Source: Opitutaceae bacterium (GTDB taxonomy: Bacteria; Verrucomicrobiota; Verrucomicrobiia; Opitutales; Opitutaceae). From it: DNA of 64,000 nucleotides. The notes below the pieces were generated by a model, which saw nothing but the letters and a program-made list of their open reading frames with translations, was not told the DNA's origin and did not search any database. The stretch covers positions 124,001 through 188,000 of the forward strand of contig JAEUHC010000014.1 of the NCBI GenBank assembly GCA_016794785.1, in the 5' to 3' direction. Below are positions 45,301-53,341 of this stretch, one piece after another. The stretch's first letter is position 1, and each line of letters begins with the position of its first letter. The position numbers and the translations under genes were made by a program.

Positions 45301-45553
45301 CGGTGAGCACGCCGCTGAGGCCGAAGGGCGCCTGCGCCAGCCGCGCCCCGACCGCGCGGATGAGCACGCGCTTGGGCGCGCCCTCCTGCACGACGAAGCC
45401 CGTGATCATGATGTTGGCGCCGGTGCCGACCTGGGCGCGGGTGGAGAGATTGGCGAGCCGCTGATCGTATTCTGCCGCGAGGGCGGACGAAGTCCAAAGC
45501 GGCGATGAGAGGCCGGCGAGCAAGGCCAGCGCGAGGCGGGTGTGGGTTTTCAT
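42308..45553 (-). CDS. DUF1800 protein with N-terminal beta modules, Calx-beta-like and CHRD domains (copy 2)
   Basis: A 1081-residue exported protein; the signal peptide (MKTHTRLALALLAGLSSPLW) ends near SSALAAEYDQ. The domain order equals copy 1: two beta modules (NLSTRAQVGTGANIMITGF), a Calx-beta-like domain (FTFSRVGLVNAPVTIDYTIT), a CHRD domain (VSFSNLSSPEVVAHLAI, SAIYPEGELGGSFVRS) and DUF1800 (DAARFLTQATFGPDQAEIN to SPFGAIQK). It is the first gene of the 26-kb minus-strand run. The 260-base region upstream should hold its promoter. Confidence 0.9.
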   Translation of the reverse strand: MKTHTRLALALLAGLSSPLWTSSALAAEYDQRLANLSTRAQVGTGANIMITGFVVQEGAPKRVLIRAVGARLAQAPFGLSGVLTDPQLRLFNSAGVLVLANDNWTTADAATMNSVGAFALTNGSRDAAIVATLAPGAYTAQVSGVNNGTGVAILEIYDVSGSARLMNLSTRALVGTGGNGLFSGLSVAPGGGTRRVLVRAVGPGLATYGVDGALADPAVAITDTAGRQIAGGANDNWETSGAAGLAAAFAQAGAFPLQAGSRDAALVLDVPPGNYTIQVTGVGGATGTALVEVYDLSPDNLATISVRATVPSTDAATRTPAVFTFSRVGLVNAPVTIDYTITGSAVAGVDFDPVPGRITIPSGATSATLNLVPRANPENLNNRTATLALAPNPAYGVGAADRAGVTIYANSGSLFISTLRALPGATASTAYGTATVQLAPDERMAFVNVSFSNLSSPEVVAHLAIDGNYVFNLPQGQVTNAIWTFNPVGTYSTADLIAALKAGRVTVSIDSAIYPEGELGGSFVRSSGSAVFNPPAAPPALDLTRPGVLDAARFLTQATFGPDQAEINALVAKGYAAWINEQMSLPASSHREATMADFAAVNAGGLNAVNGVNTRPGGAHRQAAWWKIAVTGQDQLRQRVAFALSQILVASDANSTIGQWQEGAAHYYDIFSRHAFGNFRQILEEVTLSPIMGIYLSSLRNAKATFNNAGQPLTVADENYAREIMQLFTIGLHELNPDGTVRLDPAGQPIPTYTQATIAELAKVFTGWSFASATPGATANNNLFRGAAGNYIDPMMLWPAFHDDTAKTIIGGKVLPAAQGGVKDLQDTLDALFAHPNTGPFISRQLIQRLVTSNPSPGYVYRVAQAFANNGAGVRGDLGAVTRAILLDYEARSDAVAATATFGKMKEPLLRATAMFRAFYAASNFGRYNISNPETNLHQAALRAPTVFNFYEPDFVFPGDIASAGLYAPEFQILTGISALTQPNFYYTYIYNNRSATDPNQQTIGLSLQAWLPLARTPQQLVDTLNLMLASGSVPKVATDRIVAAISAMPVGTATNTAADLERVRSAIYLFVTSPFGAIQK

Positions 45554-45812
45554 CGGGCGGTTCGTTGATGGAATCCGGTCGGGAAAGTTCCGCCGGGGCC
45601 GCGGGGCCTACCCCGAATTTCCGCCACTTTGCGCCCGTGTCCAGCCCGACTATGCAAATGCCGGGTAAATACCACCACTCCGTTGCGCGCACTCCAGCCC
45701 AGCCGCATGGGCTTTCCCTCCGCCCGCCGCCACGTGAACTCGTGAATGGCAAAGGCTCGCGGATCGCGCGCTCGACAAAATGCGCCGCTTCTCCGCATCG
45801 TCATCGCGCCCC
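45554..45812. other. Divergent promoter region between DUF1800 copy 2 and dctP
   Basis: About 260 bases separate the divergent DUF1800 and TRAP-transporter genes. A TACCACC half-site at 45670-45676, identical to an arm consensus of the dyads at 2279 and 6932, lies 117 bases from the DUF1800 start, but its second arm does not pair. An overlapping GGTAAATACC palindrome is at 45664-45673. No small gene is evident. Confidence 0.35.
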
Positions 45813-46799
45813 ATGCTTCGCCGCACCTGTCTCCACCTTGCCACCGTGCTCGCCTGCGGCCTGCTCGTCGCCGGCTGCGGCCGGAAAGGCGAAGGCCGCG
45901 TCATCAAGCTCGCGCACGGCCTCGACCAGCAGCACAGCGTGCACAAGGGCATGGTGTTCTTTGCGGAGCGACTCGCCGCGAAATCCGGCGGCACGCTGCG
46001 CGCCGAGGTCTATCCGAGCGGCCAGCTCGGCAGCGAACGCGAGTGCCTCGAGCTCGTGCAGCTCGGCGGGCTCGGCATGACCAAGGTCTCCGCCAGCGTG
46101 CTCGAGGGCTTCGCCCCGGAGTTCAAGGTCTTCGGCCTGCCCTACCTGTTCCGCGACGACGCGCACAAGGCCGCCGTGCTCGACGGCCCCATCGGCCGCG
46201 AGATCCTCGCCGCGCCGCAAAGCAAGTTCCTCCGCGGCGTGTGCTACTACGATGCCGGCAGCCGCAGCTTCTACACAAAGAAACCCATCCGCACGCCCGA
46301 CGATCTCCGCGGCCTGAAGATCCGTGTGCAGGAGAGCCCGATGGCGTTTGCCCTCATCCGCGCCTTCGGCGCCTCGGCCACCCCGATCGCGTTCGGCGAA
46401 CTCTATACTGCGCTCCAGCAGGGCGTCGTCGACGGTGCGGAGAACAACCCCCCGACCTTCCATCTCTCGCGCCATTACGAAGTCTGCAAATTCTACTCGC
46501 TCGACGAGCACACCATCGTGCCCGACGTGCTCGTGATCGGCACGCACCTCTGGAACAGCCTCACGCCGCAGCAGCAAAAATGGCTGCAGGAAGCGGCCGA
46601 CGAATCCGCCGTCCACCAACGCAATCTCTGGGTTGCCTCGACCACGGAGTCGCTCGACGCCGTCGCCAAGGCCGGCGTCGAAATCATCCGCCCCGACAAG
46701 GCCGCCTTCCGCGCCGCCGTCGCCGAGCTCCACGCCAAGGCCCAGCAGGACCCCATCGTCGGTCCGCTCGACCGGCGCATCGCGGAGACCACGCCATGA
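45813..46799 (+). CDS. dctP: TRAP transporter substrate-binding lipoprotein, DctP family
   Basis: A periplasmic solute receptor of a tripartite ATP-independent transporter. The ATG at 45813 gives a compact lipoprotein signal with lipobox LLVAGC; an in-frame ATG at 45780 would add 11 residues to the n-region. The DctP fold is clear: IKLAHGLDQQHSVHKGMVFF, GGTLRAEVYPSGQLGSE, LRGLKIRVQESPM (the Arg that usually binds the ligand carboxylate), and VDGAENNPPTFHLSRHYEV. Such receptors bind organic acids, including hexuronates. uxaC and a uxaE-like gene lie beyond the restriction genes, so a uronate ligand is a reasonable guess. Confidence 0.93.
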   Translation: MLRRTCLHLATVLACGLLVAGCGRKGEGRVIKLAHGLDQQHSVHKGMVFFAERLAAKSGGTLRAEVYPSGQLGSERECLELVQLGGLGMTKVSASVLEGFAPEFKVFGLPYLFRDDAHKAAVLDGPIGREILAAPQSKFLRGVCYYDAGSRSFYTKKPIRTPDDLRGLKIRVQESPMAFALIRAFGASATPIAFGELYTALQQGVVDGAENNPPTFHLSRHYEVCKFYSLDEHTIVPDVLVIGTHLWNSLTPQQQKWLQEAADESAVHQRNLWVASTTESLDAVAKAGVEIIRPDKAAFRAAVAELHAKAQQDPIVGPLDRRIAETTP

Positions 46800-47302
46800 A
46801 AGCCCTCCGCCACACCCTCGACCGCCTGCTCGGCGGTTTCATCTGCGCGCTCATGGGCGCGATGGTGCTCAATGTCCTCTGGCAGGTCTTCACGCGCTTC
46901 GTGCTGCGCCAGCCGTCGAGCTTCACCGAGGAACTGGCCCGCTACATGATGATCTGGGTCGGCCTGCTGGGCTCGGCCTACGCCGCCGGGAAAAAATCCC
47001 ACCTCGCGCTCGACCTGATCACCGCGCGGCTCGAGGGCGCGCGCAAGCGGACCTCGGAACTCTTCATTCACGCCGCCGTGCTCGTGTTTGCCCTCGCCGT
47101 GATGGTCGGCGGTGGCGGCCGGCTGGTTTACATCCAGCTCACGCTCGGCCAGCAATCGGCCGCGCTCCAGTGGAAGCTTGGCTACGTTTACCTCGCCGTG
47201 CCGCTGGCCGGGGCGTGCATCGTGGTTTACAGCGCGCTCTCGTTGCTCGACGCCCTGCGCGGCGAAACCGAGGCCGTGCAGAAATCCTCCGGGCTCAACT
47301 GA
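46796..47302 (+). CDS. dctQ: TRAP transporter small permease subunit, DctQ family
   Basis: A 168-residue inner-membrane protein with four hydrophobic segments (GFICALMGAMVLNVLWQVF, MMIWVGLLGSAYAAG, AAVLVFALAVMVGGGG, LAVPLAGACIVVYSAL). SFTEELARYMMIWVGLLG is the DctQ signature. The start overlaps the dctP stop (ATGA). It works with the large permease and the DctP receptor. Confidence 0.93.
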   Translation: MKALRHTLDRLLGGFICALMGAMVLNVLWQVFTRFVLRQPSSFTEELARYMMIWVGLLGSAYAAGKKSHLALDLITARLEGARKRTSELFIHAAVLVFALAVMVGGGGRLVYIQLTLGQQSAALQWKLGYVYLAVPLAGACIVVYSALSLLDALRGETEAVQKSSGLN

Positions 47303-47303
47303 C

Positions 47304-48596
47304 ATGACCGAAGCGCTCATCCTCTCGCTCGTCTTCGCGGTGCTGCTCTTCGCCGGCGTGCCGATCTCGTTTGCCATCGGCACGGCGGCGCTCGCGGCCC
47401 TGCTCATGTCGCTCGATCCGGCGGCGGCGACGACCGTTGTCGCGCAGCGCCTGGCCACGGGCCTCGACAGCTTCGCGCTGCTCGCGATCCCGTTCTTCAT
47501 CCTGTCCGGCCAGCTCATGAACCGCGGCGGCATCGCGCGCCGCCTGATCGACCTGGCCAAGGTGGTCGTCGGCCGGCTGCCCGGCGGACTCGCCTACGTG
47601 AATGTGCTCGGGAGCATGCTCTTTGGCTCCATCTCGGGCTCGGCGGTCGCGGCGGCCGCGGCCATCGGCGGCACGATGGCTCCGATGATGAAACGTGAAG
47701 GCTACGACCGCGAGTTCAGCGCCGCGGTCAACATCGCCGCCGCGCCCATCGGCCTGCTCATCCCGCCGAGCAACATCATGGTCGTCTATTCGCTCGCGAG
47801 CGGCGGCGTGTCGATCGCGGCGCTGTTTCTCGCGGGCTACGTGCCGGGCATTTTGCTCGGGCTGGCGCTGATGGGGGTGGTCGCCGTCGTGGCCAAGCGG
47901 AAAAACCTACCCGTCGGCGACCGTATCGGGCTGAGCGAGGGCGCGCGGATCACCCTGGCGGCGCTGCCGAGCCTCTTTCTCGTGCTGCTGGTGATGGGTG
48001 GCATCATCCTCGGCTGGTTCACGCCCACCGAGGCGAGCGCGATCGCCGTGGCCTACACCTTCGTGCTCTCGGTCGTCATCTATGGCGAGATCCCGTGGCG
48101 CGAGCTGCCCGGGCTGCTCACAGATGCGGCCGCGACCACCGCCATCGTGCTGCTGCTCGTGGGCACGTCGATGGGCATGTCGTGGGTGATGTCGTCGGCC
48201 AACATCCCGCAGGCCGTGACCGAGACGCTGCTCGCGCTCACCGACAACAAGATCCTCCTGCTGCTCATCATCAACGTGCTGCTGCTGGTCGTCGGCACGT
48301 TCATGGACATGACGCCCGCCGTGCTGATCTTCACGCCGATCCTGCTGCCGATCGTGGCAAAGTTCGGCATGACGCCGCTGCACTTCGGCATGGTGCTGAT
48401 CTTCAACCTCTGCATCGGCCTCTGCACACCGCCGGTCGGCAGCTGCCTCTTCGTCGGCTGCGGCGTGGCGGGCACGACGATCGCCAAAGTGTGGCGGCCC
48501 TTGCTGCCGTTTTTCTTCGCGATGCTCGTCGTGCTGCTGCTGGTGACCTACTGGCCCGCTCTCTCCACGGCCTTGCCGAAGGCGCTGGGGTTCTGA
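47304..48596 (+). CDS. dctM: TRAP transporter large permease subunit, DctM family
   Basis: A 430-residue multi-spanning inner-membrane transporter that uses the sodium or proton gradient. The ATG at 47304 lies one base after the dctQ stop. DctM landmarks are GVPISFAIGTAALAALL, LDSFALLAIPFFILSGQLMN, GSMLFGSISGSAVAAAAAIG, the hairpin-loop motif LIPPSNIMVVYSLASGG and the C-terminal LCIGLCTPPVGSCLFVGCGV. It completes the dctPQM operon. The hsdR gene starts 22 bases downstream on the same strand. Confidence 0.95.
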   Translation: MTEALILSLVFAVLLFAGVPISFAIGTAALAALLMSLDPAAATTVVAQRLATGLDSFALLAIPFFILSGQLMNRGGIARRLIDLAKVVVGRLPGGLAYVNVLGSMLFGSISGSAVAAAAAIGGTMAPMMKREGYDREFSAAVNIAAAPIGLLIPPSNIMVVYSLASGGVSIAALFLAGYVPGILLGLALMGVVAVVAKRKNLPVGDRIGLSEGARITLAALPSLFLVLLVMGGIILGWFTPTEASAIAVAYTFVLSVVIYGEIPWRELPGLLTDAAATTAIVLLLVGTSMGMSWVMSSANIPQAVTETLLALTDNKILLLLIINVLLLVVGTFMDMTPAVLIFTPILLPIVAKFGMTPLHFGMVLIFNLCIGLCTPPVGSCLFVGCGVAGTTIAKVWRPLLPFFFAMLVVLLLVTYWPALSTALPKALGF

Positions 48597-48618
48597 GGCG
48601 CAGTAGAGCGCGGGAAAC

Positions 48619-51480
48619 ATGCCGCCCAACCAAAATCCCGAGCAAGTCGCCCGCGACGCCATCGACGCGCAGCTCCGGGCCTCCGGTTGGGCCGTGCAGG
48701 ATAAAGCCGCGTGGGATCACCACGCCGGCGAGGGCCAGGCCGTCCGCGAATATTCCACAGACACCGGCCCCGCCGACTACGTCCTCTTCATCGACGGAAA
48801 GCCCGTCGGCGTCATCGAAGCCAAGAAGGAAACCCTCGGTCAGAATTTGACCGTCGCCGAGACGCAGACCGAGGACTACGCCGCCGCCAAACTGAAATGG
48901 ATCCAGTCCACCGGCATCCCGCTCCCCTTCCTTTACGAGGCCACCGGCGTCATAACCCGCTTCACCGATCAGCGCGATCCCAAGCCCCGCTCCCGTGAGG
49001 TTTTTGCCTTCCATCGCCCTGAGACCTTGCGCGAATCGCTCGCCGCCTCCCGCTCCCTCCGCGCCCGTCTCCACGATCTCCCAGCCCTCGATCCCGCCGG
49101 CCTCCGCGATTGCCAGATCGAGGCCGTTACGAACCTCGAAAAATCCCTGCGCGACGCCCGCCCCCGCGCGCTCATCCAGATGGCGACCGGCGCCGGCAAG
49201 ACCTTCACCGCCATCACGTCCGTCTATCGCCTGCTCAAGCACGCCCGCGTCCGCCGCGTGCTCTTCCTCGTCGACACGCGCAATCTCGGCGAGCAGGCCG
49301 AGCAGGAGTTCCTCGCCTTCACGCCCAACGACGACAACCGCAAGTTCACCGAGCTCTACTCCGCCCAGCGCCTCGCCTCGTCCCACGTCCCGGCCGATGC
49401 GCAGGTCTGCATCTCCACCATCCAGCGGATGTATTCGATCCTCCAGGGCACCGAGCTCGACGAATCCGCCGAGGACGAAAATCCCGCCGAGCACTCCACC
49501 GACCGCAAACGCGAACCGCTCCCCGTAGCCTACAACGCCAAGGTCCCGCCCGAGTTCTTCGATCTCATCATCATCGATGAGTGTCACCGCTCGATCTACA
49601 ACCTCTGGCAACAGGTCCTCGACTACTTCGACGCCTTCCTCGTCGGCCTCACCGCCACGCCCGATGGCCGCACCTACGGCTTCTTCCGCCAGAACGTCGT
49701 CTCCGAATACACCCACGAGGACGCCGTCGCCGATGGCGTGAACGTGCAGGGCGAGATCTACACCATCGAAACCGCCGTCTCCCAACAGGGTGGCACCGTC
49801 CTCAAGGGCCTCGTCGAGAAACGCGAAAAACTCACCCGCGCCAAACGCTGGCAGCAACAGGACGAGGATCAGACATACTCCGCCAAGAAACTCGACCGCG
49901 ACATCGTCAACCCGTCCCAGATCCGCACCGTCATCCGCGCCTTCCGCGATCACCTCCCGGAGATTTTCCCCGACCGCACCGACGCCACCGGCGCCTACGA
50001 AGTCCCGAAGACCCTCATCTTCGCCAAGACCGATTCCCACGCCGACGACATCATCAACATCGTCCGCGAGGAGTTCGGCGAGGGAAACGCCTTCTGCAAA
50101 AAGGTCACCTTCGGCACGAGCAAGGGCGTCAAGCGCATCACCTTTGACCCGGCGGATGACAAGAAACGCCAGATCGAGGACGACTACATTCAGGAGCCCG
50201 AGACCGCCAAGTCCGCCCTCACCCAGTTTCGCAACGGCTACCACCCGCGCATCGCCGTCACCGTCGACATGATCGCCACCGGCACCGACGTGAAACCCCT
50301 CGAGTGCCTCCTCTTCATGCGCGACGTGAAGTCCAAGGGTTACTTCGAGCAGATGAAGGGCCGCGGCACCCGCACCCTCGACCACGACGGCCTCCGCAAA
50401 GTCTCCTCCGCCGCCAAGTCGGGCAAGACCCACTACGTCATCGTCGACGCCATCGGCGTCACCAAGTCCCTCAAGACTGCCAGCCGCCCGCCCGTCACCC
50501 GGCCCACCGTGCCTTTCAAAGACCTCGCCATGGAGGTCGTCATGGGCGCGAGCGACGCCGACACCGTTTCCTCCCTCGCTGGCCGCCTCGCCCGCATCGA
50601 GCGCATGCTCACCCCGCTGCAAAAACACACCCTCGCCGAAAAGATGGGCGGCACCACCGTCGGCCAGCTCGTGAAGAGTCTATTCCACGCCATCGACGGC
50701 GAAGCCATCGAGCAGAAGGCGCGCGAGATCGCGGGCGTTCCGGCCGCCGCCGATCCCGGCGACACTGCCCGCGAAAAAGCCCAGCAACAACTCGTCGCCG
50801 CCGCCCGCGCTCCGCTCACCGGCGCCGTCGTCACCTCGATCGTCGAAGCCTGCACCGCCAACATGCAGACCATCGACCACGACACCCAGGATCAGCTGCT
50901 CAACGCCGGCTGGGATGGCGACATCCACGAACGCGCCGCCGCCTTCGCCCAGGACTTCGAGACCTTCTGCCGCGATCACCGCGACGAGCTCGACGCCCTC
51001 ACCATCTACTACGCGCAGCCTCAGCGCCGGCAGGAAGTCACGCTCGGCCAGATCAAGGACGTGCTCACCGCCCTCCGCCAACACGCCCCGCGCCTCGCGC
51101 CCCTCCGCGTATGGGATGCCTACGCCCGCCTCGACGCGCTCCCCGCCAACGCCCGCCCGCTCACCGAATTGACCGCCCTTATCGCCCTCATCCGCCGCGC
51201 CTGCGGTCTCGATCAGAAACTCACGCCCTTCGCCGACACCGTGCGCCGCAACTACCGCGACTGGATCGTGCGCGAAAACGCCGGCAACCCCTTCACGCCC
51301 GCCCAGACCGCCTGGCTCCAACTCATCCGCGACCACGTCATGACGTCCTTCCGTCTCGACCGCGAAGATCTGGAATACGCCCCCTTCGACGCCCAAGGCG
51401 GCCTCGGCAAAATGTATGAACTCTTCGGCGACCGCATGGACCCGCTCATCGCCGACCTGAACAAGGAGCTGACGGCGTGA
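48619..51480 (+). CDS. hsdR: Type I restriction-modification system, restriction subunit
   Basis: A 953-residue translocase/endonuclease that cleaves foreign DNA when bound with HsdM and HsdS. The nuclease domain comes first, with PADYVLFIDGKPVGVIEAKK forming the PD-(E)xK site near residues 52-70. The helicase motor has Walker A MATGAGKTFTAI near residue 188, DECHRS near 320, FLVGLTATPDGRTYGFFRQN, and later RIAVTVDMIATGTDVKPLEC and MKGRGTRTL motifs. The C-terminal 300 residues contain the EcoEI-type helical region. It is first in the R-S-HicB-HicA-M operon and overlaps hsdS by GTGA. Confidence 0.95.
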   Translation: MPPNQNPEQVARDAIDAQLRASGWAVQDKAAWDHHAGEGQAVREYSTDTGPADYVLFIDGKPVGVIEAKKETLGQNLTVAETQTEDYAAAKLKWIQSTGIPLPFLYEATGVITRFTDQRDPKPRSREVFAFHRPETLRESLAASRSLRARLHDLPALDPAGLRDCQIEAVTNLEKSLRDARPRALIQMATGAGKTFTAITSVYRLLKHARVRRVLFLVDTRNLGEQAEQEFLAFTPNDDNRKFTELYSAQRLASSHVPADAQVCISTIQRMYSILQGTELDESAEDENPAEHSTDRKREPLPVAYNAKVPPEFFDLIIIDECHRSIYNLWQQVLDYFDAFLVGLTATPDGRTYGFFRQNVVSEYTHEDAVADGVNVQGEIYTIETAVSQQGGTVLKGLVEKREKLTRAKRWQQQDEDQTYSAKKLDRDIVNPSQIRTVIRAFRDHLPEIFPDRTDATGAYEVPKTLIFAKTDSHADDIINIVREEFGEGNAFCKKVTFGTSKGVKRITFDPADDKKRQIEDDYIQEPETAKSALTQFRNGYHPRIAVTVDMIATGTDVKPLECLLFMRDVKSKGYFEQMKGRGTRTLDHDGLRKVSSAAKSGKTHYVIVDAIGVTKSLKTASRPPVTRPTVPFKDLAMEVVMGASDADTVSSLAGRLARIERMLTPLQKHTLAEKMGGTTVGQLVKSLFHAIDGEAIEQKAREIAGVPAAADPGDTAREKAQQQLVAAARAPLTGAVVTSIVEACTANMQTIDHDTQDQLLNAGWDGDIHERAAAFAQDFETFCRDHRDELDALTIYYAQPQRRQEVTLGQIKDVLTALRQHAPRLAPLRVWDAYARLDALPANARPLTELTALIALIRRACGLDQKLTPFADTVRRNYRDWIVRENAGNPFTPAQTAWLQLIRDHVMTSFRLDREDLEYAPFDAQGGLGKMYELFGDRMDPLIADLNKELTA

Positions 51481-52892
51481 GCGGTGAAACTTTGCCTGCG
51501 TCGTGGTGCGAAACCAGCCTTGAGGAACTCGTCAAACCCTCTGCGCCAATCCTCTATGGAATCCTTCAGCCTGGGCCGAATATTCCCGACGGCGTCCCCT
51601 ACGTTCGCCCCACCGAGATCAGCGAAGATCGTATTCAGCTCGGAGCACTTCGAAAAACCACTGCCGAAATCGCAGCCAAGTATTCTCGATCGACGCTCGC
51701 GACCAACGACATTGTCATGTCGATGGTTGGAACGATCGGAAAGGTCGCGTTGGTCCCGGATGTGTTGGCTGGAGGAAATATTACTCAGTCATCCGTTCGC
51801 ATTCGCTCCGATGAGAAAGTCATAAGCCACGGTTACCTCGCATGGTTTCTTCGCTCGCCAAATATGATTCGGCAGTTTGAAGCGAAACGTTTGGGAACGG
51901 CGGTTCCTCGACTAAATGTCGCGGACATCCGGGAATTGAAAGTTAGCGTGCCGCCGCTGACCGAGCAGAAGCGGATCGTGGCGAAGATCGAGGAGTTGTT
52001 CAGCGAGTTGGAGGCCGGGGAGGCGAGTCTGCGGCAGGCGCGGCGGCAACTCGGCGTCTATCGCCAGTCGCTCCTCAAACAAGCCTTCGAGGGCAAGCTC
52101 ACCCAAAAGTGGCGCACCCAAAACCCCGCCAAACTCGAATCCCCCGTTGCCCTACTCAAATCGGCAGCTGACAATCGACGTGATCAATGGAAGGGACGCG
52201 GAAGATATCAGGATGCCATAGGCCCAAAGCTCAATGCCGAGCGCCCAATTCCCGAGTGCTGGGCATATGCGTCGCTTGACCAAATCACGCTCAACTTCGA
52301 CGGCCAACGAGTGCCGCTGAAGCGCGAAGATCGCGACAAACGCTCCGGTGCCTACCCCTACTATGGCGCTTCGGGAATCATCGATGACATCGACGATTTC
52401 CTGTTTGATGGCGATTACCTCCTCATCGCGGAAGATGGCGCGAATCTACTTTCGCGTTCGACCCCGATCGCGTTTCAGGCGCACGGAAAGTTTTGGGTAA
52501 ACAACCACGCTCATATTGTGCAGCCAGTCTCGGCGATGCTGATGCGTTACCTTGAGCTATTCTTGAATGGCCGGGATCTCACGCGCTTCATCAGCGGCAC
52601 GGCCCAGCCCAAACTTAACCAAGCGAACCTCAATCAAGTTCCCGTCCCCCTCTGCTCCCTCCCCGAGCAACAGGAGATCGTGCGGGTGCTGGACGAGCAG
52701 TTCGAGGCCATCGAGCGGAACGAGCGTGAGCTCGACGCCGCCTTGCAGCGCAGCGAGGCCCTGCGCCAGTCGATCCTGAAAAAAGCCTTCACCGGCCGCC
52801 TCGTCCCGCAGGACCCGTCCGACGAACCCGCGTCCCAACTCCTCGCCCGCCTGCGGGCGGCCGTTCCACCGCCGAAGAGCGGAGTTGCCTGA
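51477..52892 (+). CDS. hsdS: Type I restriction-modification system, specificity subunit
   Basis: A 471-residue DNA-recognition subunit. It starts with GTG overlapping the hsdR stop. Two target-recognition domains (about residues 1-155 and 225-390) are separated by conserved helical spacers: TEQKRIVAKIEELFSELEAG with QSLLKQAFEGKLT, and PEQQEIVRVLDEQFEAIERN with QSILKKAFTGRLV. The target-recognition domains are visibly less GC-rich than the rest of the operon (about 51480-51950 and 52150-52640), typical of horizontally shuffled modules. The recognised DNA sequence, expected to be bipartite, cannot be predicted. Confidence 0.95.
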   Translation: MSGETLPASWCETSLEELVKPSAPILYGILQPGPNIPDGVPYVRPTEISEDRIQLGALRKTTAEIAAKYSRSTLATNDIVMSMVGTIGKVALVPDVLAGGNITQSSVRIRSDEKVISHGYLAWFLRSPNMIRQFEAKRLGTAVPRLNVADIRELKVSVPPLTEQKRIVAKIEELFSELEAGEASLRQARRQLGVYRQSLLKQAFEGKLTQKWRTQNPAKLESPVALLKSAADNRRDQWKGRGRYQDAIGPKLNAERPIPECWAYASLDQITLNFDGQRVPLKREDRDKRSGAYPYYGASGIIDDIDDFLFDGDYLLIAEDGANLLSRSTPIAFQAHGKFWVNNHAHIVQPVSAMLMRYLELFLNGRDLTRFISGTAQPKLNQANLNQVPVPLCSLPEQQEIVRVLDEQFEAIERNERELDAALQRSEALRQSILKKAFTGRLVPQDPSDEPASQLLARLRAAVPPPKSGVA

Positions 52893-52918
52893 GCTTTGCC
52901 CTCAACTATCTTACACGC

Positions 52919-53152
52919 ATGAAACTGGATCCCCTCACCCTCACCGCCGTCTTCGAACCCGCGCCGGAGGGCGGCTACACCTGCCATTTCGAGGAACTGC
53001 CGGAGGTCTTTTCGCAGGGCGAGACGCTGGAGGAGGCACGCACCAACCTGGCCGATGCCCTGTCGCTGGTGATGGCGCACCACCGCGACGAGGCGCGGGC
53101 GCGCGGGTCCGCGGGCGTCCTGCGCGAGCCGCTGCGCCTCGTGGCCTCGTGA
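52919..53152 (+). CDS. hicB: HicB-family antitoxin
   Basis: A 77-residue protein with the HicB fold: TLTAVFEPAPEGGYTCHFEE, LPEVFSQGETLEEARTNLAD, ALSLVMAHHRDEAR. This is the partial RNase-H-like antitoxin domain. No separate DNA-binding C-terminal domain is present, so it is a short HicB. It lies 26 bases after hsdS and overlaps the hicA toxin gene by GTGA. Antitoxin before toxin is one of the two known HicAB orders. Confidence 0.85.
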   Translation: MKLDPLTLTAVFEPAPEGGYTCHFEELPEVFSQGETLEEARTNLADALSLVMAHHRDEARARGSAGVLREPLRLVAS

Positions 53153-53334
53153 AGCTGCTCGATCTCGAGCGCCACCTCCGCACCCACGGGTGCCAGTTCG
53201 CGCGGGAGGGCGGGGCGCATACCCTCTGGGCCAACCCGGCCAATCGCAAGGTGGCGCCGGTCCCGCGCCATCGCGAAATCAAGGAAGGCACCGTGCGCGC
53301 CATCTGCCGGCAGCTGGAAATTCCCCGCCCGTGA
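53149..53334 (+). CDS. hicA: HicA-family mRNA interferase toxin
   Basis: A 61-residue toxin with a double-stranded-RNA-binding-like fold. The start is a GTG overlapping the hicB stop. Family features are the N-terminal helix LLDLERHLRTHG, the strand FAREGGAHTLWANP with the catalytic-type histidine after GG, VPVPRH-like APVPRHREIKEGTVRAICRQ and a final ICRQLEIP. HicA cleaves mRNA unless HicB is bound. It ends 7 bases before hsdM, so the pair is embedded in the restriction operon. Confidence 0.85.
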   Translation: MKLLDLERHLRTHGCQFAREGGAHTLWANPANRKVAPVPRHREIKEGTVRAICRQLEIPRP

Positions 53335-53341
53335 CAGCTCC

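Larger units (their letters stand above)
35962..45553 (-). repeat. Tandem duplication of a DUF1800-DUF1501 gene pair
   Basis: Two units with the same gene order and orientation lie side by side: 42308-45553 plus 40844-42295, and 37425-40703 plus 35962-37416. Paired proteins have the same domain order and near-equal length (1081/1092 and 483/484 residues), with similar 8-12 base gaps inside each unit. Long identical peptide blocks alternate with diverged ones, showing a real and aged duplication. Confidence 0.88.

Noticed and set aside
42740..45508. 922-codon open frame antisense to DUF1800 copy 2
   Set aside because: It is opposite a gene with a signal peptide and full domain architecture; the product is low-complexity Arg/Gly/Glu.
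35962..45553. Assembly artefact duplicating the DUF1800/DUF1501 genes
   Set aside because: The copies differ throughout in both protein and intergenic sequence, which a collapsed or repeated contig would not show.
45780..45812. Earlier ATG start for dctP
   Set aside because: It lengthens the n-region by 11 residues without improving the signal; still possible, so noted in the entry.
48403..50628. 741-codon open frame antisense to hsdR
   Set aside because: It covers the nuclease and helicase motifs of hsdR in reverse; the predicted product is low-complexity.
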